Assembly: GCA_950022295.1 (NCBI GenBank)
Contig: OX465596.1
Span: 217,279,501 to 217,343,500, forward strand
DNA: 64,000 nt
Source of the DNA: Bromus sterilis
Taxonomy: Eukaryota; Streptophyta; Magnoliopsida; Poales; Poaceae
Reading direction: 5' to 3'
How positions within the stretch are numbered: the first letter of the stretch is position 1; the number at the start of each line of letters is the position of its first letter. The position numbers were made by a program, and so were the translations under genes. Shown one piece after another: positions 1-12,784 of this stretch. Below the pieces are notes generated by a model. The model saw only the letters and a program-made list of their open reading frames with translations, did not search any database and was not told the origin of the DNA.

Positions 1-225
1 TAAACTTTAATTTGTAGGGGGCATCATAGTTAGTATGATTTATATTGTTGCATCCTGTTTTTCTAATATGTTAGATATAAGACGGTAGCATTATATGATG
101 ATCCCTCACTAAAACCAACATAGTGTCCTTACCCTAGTGAGCACCACCTGGAAAGATCAACATTATGGAGGCATCACGTGGCAGACGGATGTCAAACATA
201 TTCGCGTTCAAATGAGGTGGGTGTA

Positions 226-325
226 GCAAGCCTGGCATATGTATGTGATATGGCCTTGCATGACACAGCAACCAATCACATAGGATATGGTGGCGAGCCT
301 GGCATATGTATATGATATGGCCTCG
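226..325 (+). repeat. Two hairpins with the same core and different outer stems
   Basis: A 24-nt core that is itself largely self-complementary (GGCATAT paired with ATATGGCC) occurs at 231-254 and 298-321 with one difference. The outer stem is GCAAG/CTTGC around the first copy (226-230, 255-259) and CGAG/CTCG around the second (294-297, 322-325). A further imperfect hairpin follows at about 342-400. The position fits a retrotransposon leader. Confidence 0.6.
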
Positions 326-3089
326 GGACACAAGAGGCCGAAAGGTCGAGCATGAGTCACATAGATGATGTGATTGGCATGATGGCCTACCTTGAACAAC
401 ATACTGATGGACGAGACGATCGGGGGAGATATGGTGTTCAAGGATCGTGTAATAACTTAGAATAAACTATGAGGGTTGTTTGTCTGAGTGGGAGTTCCAG
501 AATTGTTTTTAAACATGAACTCCATATTATGAACTTAATCTTCATGTCTGAACAAATATCAATGTAGATAATGTCATACCCAAATGTTTAAAACTATGGC
601 TCTTCTAGTGTCATGTAGAACTTAAGGTAAATGGGTCTTACTTCATTCATTGTTACCAACACCGTTAGAGACATACTAATTAGTAATGACTTGCTAAACA
701 TAATACGAAAACTTCTAGGAGATACACCAGATAACTCTGTAATTAAGGAAGATGATGATGAGTATTGTGATCACTCTCACTTATGAATGACTATCCAATA
801 CACCATACTCCATTCTATGGAATATGAATTGTTAATTCATGTTAACGACACCAACACGTATGACGTGTTAGGTGAACTTAAAAGCGCCAAGTCACAATTC
901 AGATTAATGGAATATGAGTATATGGACGGGGGTTCTTTCAACTATTGTGTAAGGAACAACCTGCTGAGAAATTCACTTGGAAACTGTATAAGATACATTG
1001 ACACCTTGTGTATAACTTGGACTACTGAATGACTGGTTATTTTGCGATAACTGGGGAGTTGCATCCGCTTCCTCCCAGCTACAAAGACCACGTCTAGACT
1101 ATGTCATGAAGGAGAATCGTTCACCTGTCATGAAGTCAAGGTTAAAGTTATGAACTTTGAAGGTAGAACCAGGTATATTTAATATACAAGTTATAAATGT
1201 CTTTCCCCACAAAATACTAATTGCGGTTGATTAAGTATTTGATGCTTGAAAATGCTGCTTATAGAGTGTCTTGGAAGGGATGAGGTGACAATGTGTGCTG
1301 ACGATAATCAAGATAGTTGATGGTCGACAACACTCTCCCTCTACATCTATCATTTGATTAATTATATGAATAAATTTATGATTGTTTGAATGTGAACATT
1401 ATTAGTGTGTCTTGCATCTCGCGAAGAAAATTATTCATATTAGTGAGAAACAAGTTAGTTGTTCTCCTTTTATGAATGATATCTTTTATGGTCACATTAC
1501 GGTTATGAATGGGCTATTCTTATATTGATGATAGTAGTTTGATCATTTATAAGAAATATTGTAGTGCTAGGAAATTATCCAAACTTAAAATGACACTACA
1601 GTTTAAGTCATGAATGGTTTGATGAAGTCTTGGGATACTTGATCTCTTCACACATGCAAACCATGCCTCTTGAGGTGAGATGACTAAAACCTCGTGTTCT
1701 GGTAAAACAGAGTGTGTACTGATTGTTGAATATCATACATTGTGATGTATCGTATATCAGCATGTAGTGAATTTCATTATTTCGTGAACTTCTTATGTGG
1801 ACTTAGATGAATATATGTATTCCCTAATGAAACATGAGTCTTAATAATTTGATATGATCAAAAGGGATTTCAGACCAAAGATGGATATTAAATTAACAAG
1901 AAAGACAAGTCTCTACGATTTGATCAAAGTGACAATGTTATGAGGTAGCCTTGGGCATAAAAGACTTGTGAAAGTTGTTCCAAAAATTACAATGCTTGGA
2001 CCACTTCAATATTGTTGATGTGCATGAACATCGTAATCATACTCTATTGAAAAGTGTATGGTCTAAGTTATATCTTACCGAGTTATGTTATTGTTGTTTA
2101 GATTTATTAATTTAATATGCAAACACTCACTTTAGTATTGGGAACCATCTAAGTTCGTGGAAACCAACACTATATATGTCATGGTGTATCGTGGTTTCTA
2201 GGAAGCCTAATTTATATGATAAATTATCTTCATAGTGTATCCTTAGACAACAATGGATGCATCTTCCACAACTAGAACCAAAAGAGCAAAACTTGTGCTG
2301 CTAAGTGTTTTGGTGTTTTTCAAGAAATGTTCTTGATGAATGTGTTAATGGAAGAAAGTTAAAGTTCAACCAAGGTAGTTGACCTTGCCTCCAGATGTCA
2401 GAGTAACGCAACGGAATATGTTCCGGAAGAAAAGCTCTACAATTAGAGGAGAAACTAATGATAACTGATCATGATGTTTCGATGGAAGCTTTTACTGAAT
2501 AAAGTAGGATTCAAGAATACATATTTGGCCTTGTGCAAAATAATATTCATGATACACTTGTCAATTTAATGGAACAAGACATACGTACGAACTACAAAGA
2601 AGCGATGGTGGACCTAAGTACGAGATATGACTATGAGTCATGAAATCACATATTGAATTACATTTAAGATTGCTTGAATCTTATCGAGTAGGGAGTTTAC
2701 TTGATATTCTCAATAACTTCAAAGTTATAAGGAATAAATGTGAACATCAAAGAAGACATCAAGATCGATTTGTCATAAAGTATGTTTCTGACAAATTCAA
2801 AAGGCTGACTACAATAAGTAGCGATGCTTGAGTCAATGGGATATTCACTACGATTGATCCAAATTGTTATCAATACCGTGACTTCCTCAAATCCTGCGTT
2901 TGAATAAGTGTTGTAATTGGTACAACAAGAAGGTTTTGAAAACATATGGATACTAGTGTCTCGTAATCGGAATTCTCAATTTGATGGATGATCAAAGTGA
3001 TTTTGGACTTAGCCAAAACATTGAGAAACATGCATTCGTATGAAACTGAGTGGGAGATGAATAGTTTCTTAAAATTAATATGTGGACGA

Positions 3090-3265
3090 CATATTTTCAG
3101 TGGGAGCTATGGGAGTATTATCCTAGTCTTATATGTGTCTGACATATTTGAGTTGGAGCTATGTGGATGTTATCCTTACCTTATATGTGACTCACATATT
3201 TGAGTGGGAGCTATGTGAGTGTTATCCTGAACTTAATATGTGCATGACATATTTTAGTGGGAGCA
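3090..3265 (+). repeat. Three and a partial copies of a 53-bp tandem repeat
   Basis: Units begin with CATATTT at 3090, 3143, 3195 and 3248, so the spacing is 53, 52 and 53 bp. Each unit carries AGTGGGAGCTATG or a close variant, and the fourth copy is partial. AGTGGGAG resembles the purine tract just before the Copia LTR at 4239-4253, so the repeat may derive from sequence near a polypurine tract. It has no coding content. Confidence 0.75.
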
Positions 3266-4253
3266 TGACAACATTCTCATATTATGGATAACATATCAAG
3301 AATGGTGCAGTTGGTATGAATGATTACTGAAATCTTTCATGAATGAAGTTAAGCATTGAAAATCTATTAAGATAGATTAATGTGTTTAATAACATTGAGT
3401 CGGAATACTTTCCTGGATAAGATTCTGAAGGAGTTCAGAATGGGACAAGTCAACAAGTAGTTCTTACTTGTATATCCAAGAGAAGTATCGAGTTGATCTC
3501 AGTACAAGAAAAATGGTTGAATAAAGGAAATAAATGGATGTGCTACATCCTATTGCCTCGGTCATGGGTTCTTTCATATAAAACCAGAGTTATGTACTCG
3601 ACGTAATGTGACCCAAGTTCTTAGAAAGAAGAACATGTTGTGATATGATTTATGAGTAAATCATTGAACAAATAGTTAAGTTTATCCTTCAGTGTCTGGA
3701 GAGAACTGAGGATACATCTCTAATTTGTAAAGGATAGTGGACTTGACCATAAATTTTATGTTGTTTCAAGTTGTGACACTAACCTAGAAAATTGAGATAT
3801 CATACTAATGAATGCCTAAGTTAAAAGAAACAAGGTTAGACATGAAAGTTGCATACAATGCACTAAGGATTAAATCTACATTGATGTGGTTGTTTTAGAA
3901 GTGGCAGGAGTTATATTTTGGCTTAAGAAGTTTGACTTCTGACTGAGTGAGTTTCAGTGTGCATGACTATGGGAAAGTCCTCGTGACCCACCGGATGTCA
4001 TTGCTGAAACACAGAAAACGAAGTCTCACTCGACCGCCAGATATATATACCGCATCATTATAATGGATAATGAAGGATGTCAAACTAGGTGACATAAATG
4101 ATTTGCAAAAGACATACGGATCTGAATGGTACCCAGACCGGATATACACCCTTTTCCACGGGCAAGCATGATCAATAACCATATACATGATATGGAGTTA
4201 TGATCCGCATAAAATGCAGCTAGATTATTTGTACTCTAGTGGAAGTGGGAGAC

Positions 4254-5999
4254 TATTGGGAATGTGCCCTAGAGGCAAATAAAATATGTTTTATTAGCAT
4301 ATTCCATTAGTTCATAATAAGTTTCATACTATGCTATAATTGTATTAAGCAGAAACATTAATACACGTGTGGTATAAAACAACCAGGTCCCTAGTTAACT
4401 CTAGTATACTAATCCATTGGGAATTGATTATCAAGGTTTCCTTATCATGAGCAATTAAGCTGTTGACAATGCAGTCGTATCGTTGGGAGAATGATATGAT
4501 GGACACACACCCACCAGAAGTGTTGCAATGTGATCGAGTCACATAAGTTCAACATTGCGATAACTACAACGTAGTGACCACATCCTTTTACCGTAATGAT
4601 CATACGTAATTACTATATATGAGAATGGTTTGAGTTGTAACCCACCGCCTCACTGAAATATGCTGGCCATAAAGGTGCACTTTGGGTATTCCAAATAGAT
4701 ATGTTAATGAGTATGCAAATAGATCAAAGCGGGATTTGTCCATCCGAGTGACGGATAGGTACTCTCGGCCCACTCGGTGATATTACATCATAAAGATTGC
4801 AATCATATGACTAGGTCACGAGGGTTGTAATATCATGGGAACAAGTAAACATGTTTGTCGGTAACGAGGATGAACTAGGTATATTGGACACCGACGATCA
4901 AACCTCGGACAAGCAAAGTACCATAGGACAAAGGGATAATGCTCAACGTTAAATGGATCCAACAGCGATGAAGTTTCATTCGATGGAAGCGCAGGGGCTA
5001 TCAAGGATTGTAACCAGGTCCAATGGATTAGTCAATGAGATTGTCTCGATCATGTCTGTTGTTTCCCGGACCGTAGGGTGTCACACTTAAGGGTATTCGA
5101 CGCATTAAGGATACATTCGGGATCACTGGAGAAATAAAAGAGAACACCGGAATTGTCTCCGGTGGAAACCATAAATTGTTTTGGGAATTTTGAAAGGTTC
5201 AAAATGTTATTTAATATTGCTTAACTATGTTTTATTATTTAATTACCTGAACTAAATACTAAAATATAATTAATAAAGGAAGAAAAGGCAAATGAGCCTA
5301 AAGAGGCCCATTAGGGAAGGAGGGAGCCTCCCCCCTTGGGCCATGCGCTAAGGGAGGGGCCCACTCAACCTTGGCCGGCGTACCCCCCCCCCCTTGGTGG
5401 GATTAGTCCCACCTCGGGGAGGGATATGGAGGTTGCCCCCCATCCTTGGCCTATATAAGGAGGGGTACGGGTGCCCTATTCTTCAAAACATTGAAGTTCT
5501 CTCTTCCTCCTTTCTCCTTCCTTGCGTGGACTCCCTATGTTTGGAGTCTATACTTGGTTGGGGGTTTCTCCACCATACGCACGCCATCGTGCTGCTGGAA
5601 TCGGGATCCGGATCCATCTTCTTTCCGCTTATCTTCTGGTTCGAAGCCCGGAGGGACGTCGGGTACACCGTATGTGCATAATCCCGCTAGGCTCTACACT
5701 TGTGGTGCTACTTCATCGCCGTGGCTGTATCGCGGTGTCTTCACCGAAAACATTCCGACGGGGACGCAATCCCGACATCGGTCTCAAGGATCGAGAGGCT
5801 ATCAGAGTCATCATGGAGCTGCGCGGCCTCGGGGATTGCCGGTATGAGTACACCAACCACGTTCACGCGGGAACGTTTCTCGCTTAACGGACTACATACT
5901 GGTATGTGACCTATTCCATATGTTACTTGCATCGCCATAGCATAGGTCTTGGGATTGGGTATCCTAGGTTATGAAAAAATTGTGTTTTCTGCCCCGAAC
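4254..5999 (+). mobile_element. Cop1 3' LTR (Copia, BARE/Angela type)
   Basis: Starts as TATTGGGAATGTGCCCTAG, a diverged form of the TGTTGGAAATATGCCCTAG start typical of Triticeae Copia LTRs, and is about 1.75 kb, the usual size for BARE/Angela LTRs. The sequence around 5880-5905 (CGCTTAACGGACTACA) matches the conserved 3' portion of those LTRs as I know them. A TATA-like promoter box lies at 5452-5459 and a C run at about 5385-5395. The right end is blurred: about position 6000 it passes straight into the truncated 5' LTR of TatA, with no visible target-site duplication. Confidence 0.65.
5452..5459 (+). promoter_or_regulatory. TATA box of Cop1 LTR
   Basis: CCTATATAAGG lies in a GC-rich context about 545 bp before the LTR end, the usual place for the LTR promoter. 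Transcripts would start roughly 30 bp downstream. Confidence 0.5.
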
Positions 6000-6000
6000 C

Positions 6001-6260
6001 CCTACAAATGGACTCCTTGCGACCCAACCTAGTATATACAGGCTGGGGTGAGGGGACGTCTAGGGCATCGTATATTCAAGCAACACCTCCGGTCCCGAGC
6101 GAACTCGGCTCGACCTCCACTGTAATCGCCTCCATCGTAATACAATCGAGCCAGAAGTGGTTTCTCCTGTTAGCCGACGAGTATCGTCAACCTGCACATC
6201 TCCTCTATGATCTAACCTAGGGTTCCTAACCATAGGATTTGCCGAGCTCAATCCTCTTCA
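6001..6260 (+). repeat. TatA 5' LTR, truncated at its left end
   Basis: Aligns with about 34305-34544 of the 3' LTR; the first ~190 bp of the LTR are missing. The two copies differ by scattered substitutions and by a ~21-bp segment (within 6108-6130) absent from the 3' copy. The TATA box intact in the 3' LTR (TATATAAA) reads TATATACA here. The left edge abuts the Cop1 LTR, so the truncation probably reflects a deletion or an illegitimate joint. Confidence 0.8.
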
Positions 6261-6262
6261 AT

Positions 6263-6280
6263 TGGCGCCGACCGTGGGGA
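6263..6280 (+). other. TatA primer-binding site
   Basis: TGGCGCCGACCGTGGGGA starts two bases after the LTR end (CTTCA). It has the TGG start and the TGGCGCCG core of primer sites in gypsy elements of this type, with differences in the 3' half. I cannot name the tRNA with certainty. Confidence 0.75.
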
Positions 6281-6456
6281 AGACGCAGGTTGGAATCACG
6301 ATCTCGACGGTCCCGCCATCAGCAAGACACAACTCGAGGACTCGAGAAAGTTCCAACCCACTCGAAGAACTCAAGTTCATCGCAAGCCTCTCCGTCGCAC
6401 CTCCAAGGTCGCTCGGCCGACGACTATGCAAAAATCAATCTTTCGTAGACTAATAA

Positions 6457-8880
6457 AGTTGTGCCCAGCGAAGAAAAACTCTACGACTTAGAAGAAAAAC
6501 ACAAGACGCAGCCACAGGGTCAGTCGCAAAGCCAGAGAAAGAAATCCAAATTGAAGTCTCGCTCGAAGAACCACAGCCCAAGTCAGCAACTCCGACAACC
6601 ACCCGAGCACCCGCCGCCACCCGATCACCAATCGTAGCACGCGACGAGGGTTCTGAAACTCAATCGGGCGAATACTACTACCCCGAGCGAAGACCGGACG
6701 AATTCGCCAAAATGATCCGCAACTACTCGATCAACGACGGAATTGAGCTTGATCCAAGATTCCACTCCCTTTCTGAAGATCACTCACAGTCGTTCCGCAT
6801 CACAAGAAGAAGATCGCATGCCTGCTCCAACAAACTCGCAGCCCAGGAGCAGCTAGATGGACCTTGCACAATCCATTGCTTCGAAGACAATTGGGGACGC
6901 ATCAGATAAAGCCCCACCTTGAGGAGCTGTCACTTGTTGATACGTCCCAAACGTATCTATAATTTATGCTTGCTCCATGCATGTTTTGTGTGATATTGCT
7001 ATGTTTTAGATACACTTTCACACAGTTTTGATCATAATTGGACTAACCTATTAACTCGGTGCACCTCAGTGACGGTTCCTGTTTTCTGCTGTTTTTCTAT
7101 TTCAGGTTTCCCCCATATCAAAAATGCTTCAGAAATTCTGGGAAAATACAATAAAAATCAGCGCTTCAGAAGCTTCGGGAATCAGCGAGGAGGGGCCAGA
7201 GGGGACCCACCAGGGCCCCAGGCGCCCTCCCGACGCGGCCAGGAGTGGGGTCATGCCAAGGGGTTGCCTGGACCCCTGGTGGCCCCCCTAGCTTGCCCCT
7301 TCGCCTATATTTACCTCCCGTCGCGGAAACCCTGAAGACAGAACCATTTTTCACGATCTCGCCTCTATTCCACCGTCGCCGCGCTTCCAAGATCGGGTGC
7401 GCCAGGATACCTCTTCCCGGCACCCCGTCGGAGGGAGGATTGACCTCCGGGAGCTTCTCCACCACCATGGACGCTTCCCGGATGATCCGTGAGTAGTCTA
7501 CCTTGGACCATGGGTCCATGATCAGTAGCTATGTGATGTTCTCCTCCCCTCTTTGTTCTTCATGGATTAGACCTTGTTAGATGCCCTACATGATTAAAGC
7601 ACGTATGTAATTCTTTCTGCTGTTGCTATGCTGAGTTTACTAGGATCTGATGGATTATGAGACTATGTTCAGATTGTGATTGTGTAATATATTTGGTTCT
7701 TATCTTTTATATTCTATTCTTGAGTAATTCTTTCATGTTCTACATTGTTATTTATTGCTTTGGCCAAGTAGTAGGTAGTGACTCCAAGAGGGAGCGTTAT
7801 GCTTGATTGTGGGTTCATGCCCCCTGATGACTAGCTTGAGTGAAAAAAACATGAGTCTAGGGGATGTGTTGTTGCCACAAGGGGGAAAACAACGGTGCTT
7901 GTAACCGCGGTTGCAAGGATTGTTTACTTTATGCAAATTTCTTTTAATGAAGTTGTCTGTTGCTTTGGGTTTACACTTTGGGTGGGGCTCGCAACTTAAT
8001 ACCAGCGAGATGTTCTGGATAGATATCTCAAGGTGGATGATTATTAGAAAATGCAGATGGATTTCGGTCTACTTATTTTGGCATACCGCCCATGCTTTTG
8101 AGTCTCTTCCTTTCTTTGTAGCATAGTTAGCATCGCGGTGCATTTTTAATCCTGTCAATTTCCCAATTGTGATTTGTTTACCTCGCATAGAAGTTTTATC
8201 GTCTTTTGGGAGAGAGACGTCACTAGTGAACATCATGGGACCCCGGTCCATATTTCCACCACTGTTAGACCTCCAATTTATTTCCTACTTTTACTTTCTA
8301 GTAGCTATCATTATCCTTTATCCCTTGCGTTTGATCCTTTGTAAACAACAAGACCGGAGAGATTGACAACCTCTCTGAACTTCGTTGGGAGCAAAGTTAT
8401 TTGTTGTGTGTGTAGGTTCAGGAAAAGCAAGTGATTCTTTTCAGACGACGCATCCCTTGCCGAAGCACCTACTTGTCGCTTTTGGAGTCCTACGGGAGAC
8501 AAACCCTAACCTCTAAATTAGGGGGAATTTGCTGCTATCCTACATCTAACCTTCCACTTGGGCTAACCAACGAAGGGCGAGAAGCCATTATCATCTCTCG
8601 CGCATCACTTGTTCGTTGAACTCTCCGACAGGCTCAAGAAAGAGAAGAAACACAAAGCCAAACAGGCTCGAGAGACAGCACAGCCACCAGCACCTAGCTC
8701 AGAAGAGCCGTACCCACCATCCCACGGACGAGTCTGCATGATCCAAGAAGGACGACCATCAAAGGCAAAGAAGGAGGTGAACACTCTGCAAGCTCGAGTA
8801 GCCGAAGACTTATTACCAGAAGAAACCTATCACCTATACGGTTCAGAAACCAACATCAACTTCTCACAAGACGACCATCT
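6457..8880 (+). pseudogene. TatA gag remnant, split by a solo LTR
   Basis: Gag-like sequence lies in pieces on both sides of the inserted LTR (6457-6937 and 8613-8880). One recognisable stretch (6712-6909) has basic and serine-rich runs followed by PCTIHCFEDN, a possible partial Cys-His motif. The downstream piece is rich in lysine, arginine and glutamine, as in the nucleocapsid-side end of Tat gag proteins. Several stops and frame changes preclude a full product. The assignment rests on position between primer site and protease rather than on strong motifs. Confidence 0.5.
6938..8607 (+). mobile_element. Solo LTR of the AthH family inside TatA gag
   Basis: Starts TGATACGTCCCAAACGTATC and ends in CGCATCA. 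It is flanked on both sides by CTTGT (6933-6937 and 8608-8612), a clean 5-bp target-site duplication. At 1670 bp it matches the AthH LTRs (54195-55855 and 60880-62535) along its length. No primer site or internal sequence follows, so the two LTRs of an inserted element have recombined to one. Shared landmarks include the segment ending in CTCGCCTCT before TCCACCG and the closing stretch around CGAAGGGCGAGAAGCC. Confidence 0.92.
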
Positions 8881-8889
8881 TCACCAGCA

Positions 8890-11800
8890 CCTTGCGCAAG
8901 ATGTCGATTCCACGATTAGTTTGGAAAAATTCAGGCGTCACAATCATCGGAGTAGTACCAGGAGAAGCAGCCTCCTCCCTGGGATCCATCGAGATCAACA
9001 TCATCTTCGGCAGCAAAGGCAACTTCACAAGAAAAATCCTCGAGTTCGAAATACTCGACTGACACTCCCAATACCATGCAGTACTCGGAGGCCTGCGTTC
9101 GCACAATTCATGGCAGTCCCACACTACGCATACCTCAAGCTCAAGGTGTTAGGGCACTTAGGGGTCATCACGGTTAACAGAAACTTCGTCAAATCAGATC
9201 AATGTGACCGAGACTTCCATCAGGTCTCTGACACATTTGGAGCACATCAGCAGCTTGAAGATATAGCCATGGTTGTAGACAATAGCGTCTTTCCGCTAGC
9301 AAGCAGGAGAGAGAAAAAAGAATTCACTCGCGATTTCAGCGTAGACAGCAACACAACCACTCATCAGGTGCACCCAACGGACCCGGCCAAGACGGTCCAA
9401 ATCTACGCTCACCCACCAGAAGAACAAGCAACAACCATCATGGTCGCGAGGAGTGGAAAATTTTCGCCTGGTGTCCAGCCGACATGCCTGGCATACCCCG
9501 GGAGTTTGCAGAGCACGCGCTGCAAATATAGCCAAACACCAAACCAGTAAAGCAGGCGCTGCGCAGATTCTCCGAACCAAAGCGCAGAGCGATTGGAAAA
9601 AGAAGTCAACCAATTACTCGATGCACAATTCATCCGCGAGACAAAGAAGGCCACCTGGGTCGCAAACCCAGTCCTGGTACCTAAAAAGGACACCGACGTA
9701 CTACGCATGTGCGTCGACTACAGGGCCGTCAACAAACACTGCTCAAAGGAGCACTTCCCTCTCCCAAGGATCGACCAGATCATCGACTCAACTGCAGGAT
9801 GCGACCTGTTGTCCTTTCTCGACGCCTACTCAGGATACAGTCAAATCAGGATGAAGGTAGAAGACAAAGAGAACACCTCATTCATCACACCCTATAGTGT
9901 ATTCTGCTATAGGACGATGCCATTCGGGTTGAAGAACGCTGGAGCCACATACCAGTGGATGATGCAATCATGCTTAAGAGACCAAATCGGCAGGAATGTC
10001 CAACTCTGCATCGTCGACATCGTCGTCAAAACATACAACCCGGACACACTACTCGGCGACCTCCGAGAAACTTTCGCAGCGCTCAACAAATACAGGATCA
10101 AGCTCAATCCAAAGAAGTGTGTGTTCGGTGCCCCGGCTGGAAAACTGCTCGGGTACATGGTCTCCGCCCGAGGAGTCGAATCCAACCCAGAAAAAGTCCA
10201 TGCACTCGCAAGGATGCAAGAACCGGTCGATGTCAAGGTCGTCTAACAACTCACCGGAAGACTCGCTGCCCTGAGCCATTTCAGCGGCAGGTTGGGAGAA
10301 AGAACTTTTCCACTTTACCAACTACTTAGAAGAGGAGGAAAATTTGAGTGGACCAAAGAAGCTCGGACCGCATTCGCGGACCTCAAAAAGACCCTCTCAA
10401 CCCCACCAATTTTGGCAGTACCAAAGGAGCGGGAACCTCTGTACCTCTATATAGCAGCACGCAGCAGCGTGGTCAACACCGCGCACGTTTTCGAGCCCGC
10501 GGAAGAAGCAAAAGTGCAAAGCATACAATGACCAATCTATTATCTCAGCGAGGTCCTAACAAAATCTCAGCAGCGGTACCCGCACTACCAGAAGATCGTG
10601 TATGCCAACGTCATGACATCACGGAAAGTAACACACTACTTCGCAGAGCACCTCATCACGGTCGTGAGCAGAGCACTACTCGCCGACATGATGAACAATC
10701 TAGGAGCAACAGGTTGAGTCGCCAAGTGGAAAATCAAGCTCAACCCTCGCGACCTACAACTCAAGCACCCAACGGCGATAAAACCTCAAGTACTCCCAGA
10801 CTTTCTTTTCGAGTGGATGGAAGTACAAACACCCGGCCCTCCAGACCTCTCATACTCATGGAAGGTGTTCTTTAACGGGTCTAAAAGGCACCAGGGGGAT
10901 GGAGCAGGCGTTGTGATAATCTCACCCAAAGGAGATAAGTTCAAATACGTGCTCCAGATCAATTTCATCAAGGCATCAAACAACGAAGTGGAGTATGAGG
11001 CGCTACTGCACGACATACGCATGGAAAAAGCCTGCGGTGCCACTCGCCTCGTAATCTACGGTGACTCCAATCTCGTCGTCCAGCAAACAATGAAGGAATG
11101 TGAAGCAGTCGCACACAACATGTCAGCATACCAGAAGCTCTACAACATCTTAGAAGGAGAATTCGATGGATGCATGATCTACTACATCGCCAGAGCAAAA
11201 AACACAGAAGCAGGAGAGCTCGCAAACATCGGATCGACCCGAGGGCCAGTCCCTCCAAGGGTTTTCCTTGAAATCATAGGCCAAAGATCGATCGAAACCA
11301 AGACACTCGCACCAGGAACAGCCATAGAAGCCAGCAACAAAACTGAACCAGCACAAGTAACAGCAGCGGACCCAGCCGCTGATGAAGAAGTTAATAACGC
11401 AGTCGAGGGGGCCCAACCAGCAGCACTCGGAAGACCGGTCTGGAAAAGACCCTTCCTCATATTCATGATACAAGGCACCCCGCCGCAAGATGTCGTAGAA
11501 GCGCAATGAATCATCCGACGATCCAAGGCATTCACTATAATCAACGGACAGCTCTACAAACACAGCATCTCCCAGGTACTCCAAAAGTGCATTGAGGAGG
11601 AGACGACAAAGCCCTACTACTCGAGATACACGAATGCACTTGCGGACACCACGCGAGCAGTCGCGCACTCGTAGCCAAATCCTTTCGAGCAGGTTTCTAC
11701 TAGCCAACCACCATGCAAAACGCGGAGGACATCGTGCGACGCTGCATCGCCTGTCAAAAGTTCGGCAGCAGACCCCACGCCCCAGCATTCGAGCTAAAAA

Positions 11801-12674
11801 CTATAAAGTTATCTTGGCCCTTCGCCACATGGGGAGTCGACATGGTGGGCCCGCTCAAGAAATCTACAAAAGGCGGGAGAACGCACCTCCTGGTAGTAGT
11901 CGACAATTTCACCAAGTGGATTGAAGCAATGCCAATCACTAGCTCGATAGCCGTCACAGCAGTCAACTTCATCAAGTCAATCATCTTTCTATTCGGTGTG
12001 CCGCACAAAATCATCACGGACAACGAAACAAACTTCATAGCAGCAGAATTCTAGAACTTCTGCCAAGAACTGGGCATCAAGATCAACTACGCCTTATTCG
12101 CGCATCCACAATCTAACGACCAAGTAGAAAAATAAAATGGTCTAGTCTGCGACAGAATCAAAAAATGGCTCCTCGCAGCAGTTGAGTAGGCCACAGGCAA
12201 TTGGTTAGAAGAGCTTCCTGCAGTTCTATAGATCCTGCGCACCACTCCCGACGGTTCAACCCAATATACACCATTTTCCTGGTGTACGGAGTGGAGGCCG
12301 TACTCCCACACGACCTCAAGTTCGGAGCTCCGCGAATCACGGGGTATGAAGAACAAGATGAAGAAGATGCACTCGAAGACCACAAAGACGTCGCAGAAGA
12401 GGCAAGGGACGCAGCTCTCGCAAGGTCAGAAGGATACAAAGACAAGCTACGCACTTACCAAAGCATTCGCCTGCGAGCAAGAACCTTCCGAGAAGGTGAC
12501 CTCATGCTACGGTTAATACAAGACAAGGTCCACAAGCTCGCCCCGCAGTGGGAAGGGCCATTCATACTCTCCGAGGTCATAGGAGGAGGAGCATACATAC
12601 TAAAGAACCCGAAGACCAATGAAGACGTGAGAAACCCGTGGAACGTGCCAAACTTGCGCCTCTTCTACCCATAG
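8890..12674 (+). pseudogene. TatA pol remnant: protease, RT, two RNase H, integrase
   Basis: Protease traces occupy about 8930-9180, including HAVLGG and FAQFMAVPHYAYLKL across a frame change. RT follows at about 9460-10245 with RMCVDYRAVNKH and SFLDAYSGYSQIRM. The catalytic YxDD box reads CIVDIV (near 10006), losing the tyrosine and the first aspartate. The usual RNase H is at 10300-10720. The extra archaeal-type RNase H of Tat elements is at 10850-11290, with FNGSKRH where the catalytic Asp is expected. Integrase follows (11500-12150): zinc motif HECTCGHH with CIACQKF, then WGVDMVGP, ITDNETNF and QVEK. A C-terminal region with RTFREGDLMLR ends at 12674. At least eight stops and frame changes are present, so it cannot make a working polyprotein. 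Confidence 0.9.
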
Positions 12675-12784
12675 ACTACTCACTTGGCACCCTCCCCCAG
12701 CAACGCGAGTATCGGCAACAACACCGATTGGTAACTCATGTAGAAACTTGAAGCAATAAAGAATGTGTTGCCTAGATGACACTA

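Larger units (their letters stand above)
1..4253 (+). mobile_element. Cop1: decayed Copia-like internal region
   Basis: AT-rich sequence without any open frame longer than about 80 codons. I assign it to a Copia element because it ends in a purine-rich tract (about 4239-4253) directly before an LTR of BARE/Angela type, and because its first 450 bases resemble the hairpin-rich leader seen in the other Copia element here. Scattered traces (around 790-1030 and 2560-2650) could be remnants of gag and of the segment before reverse transcriptase, but I could not align a diagnostic motif. A 53-bp tandem repeat lies at 3090-3265. The rest of 450-4250 holds nothing I recognise. It could also be a non-autonomous element that never encoded a full polyprotein. 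Confidence 0.4.

Noticed and set aside
11150..11788. A 212-codon frame antisense to TatA RNase H and integrase
   Set aside because: The opposite strand carries a clear pol reading; this is a shadow frame with cysteine-rich, domain-free sequence.
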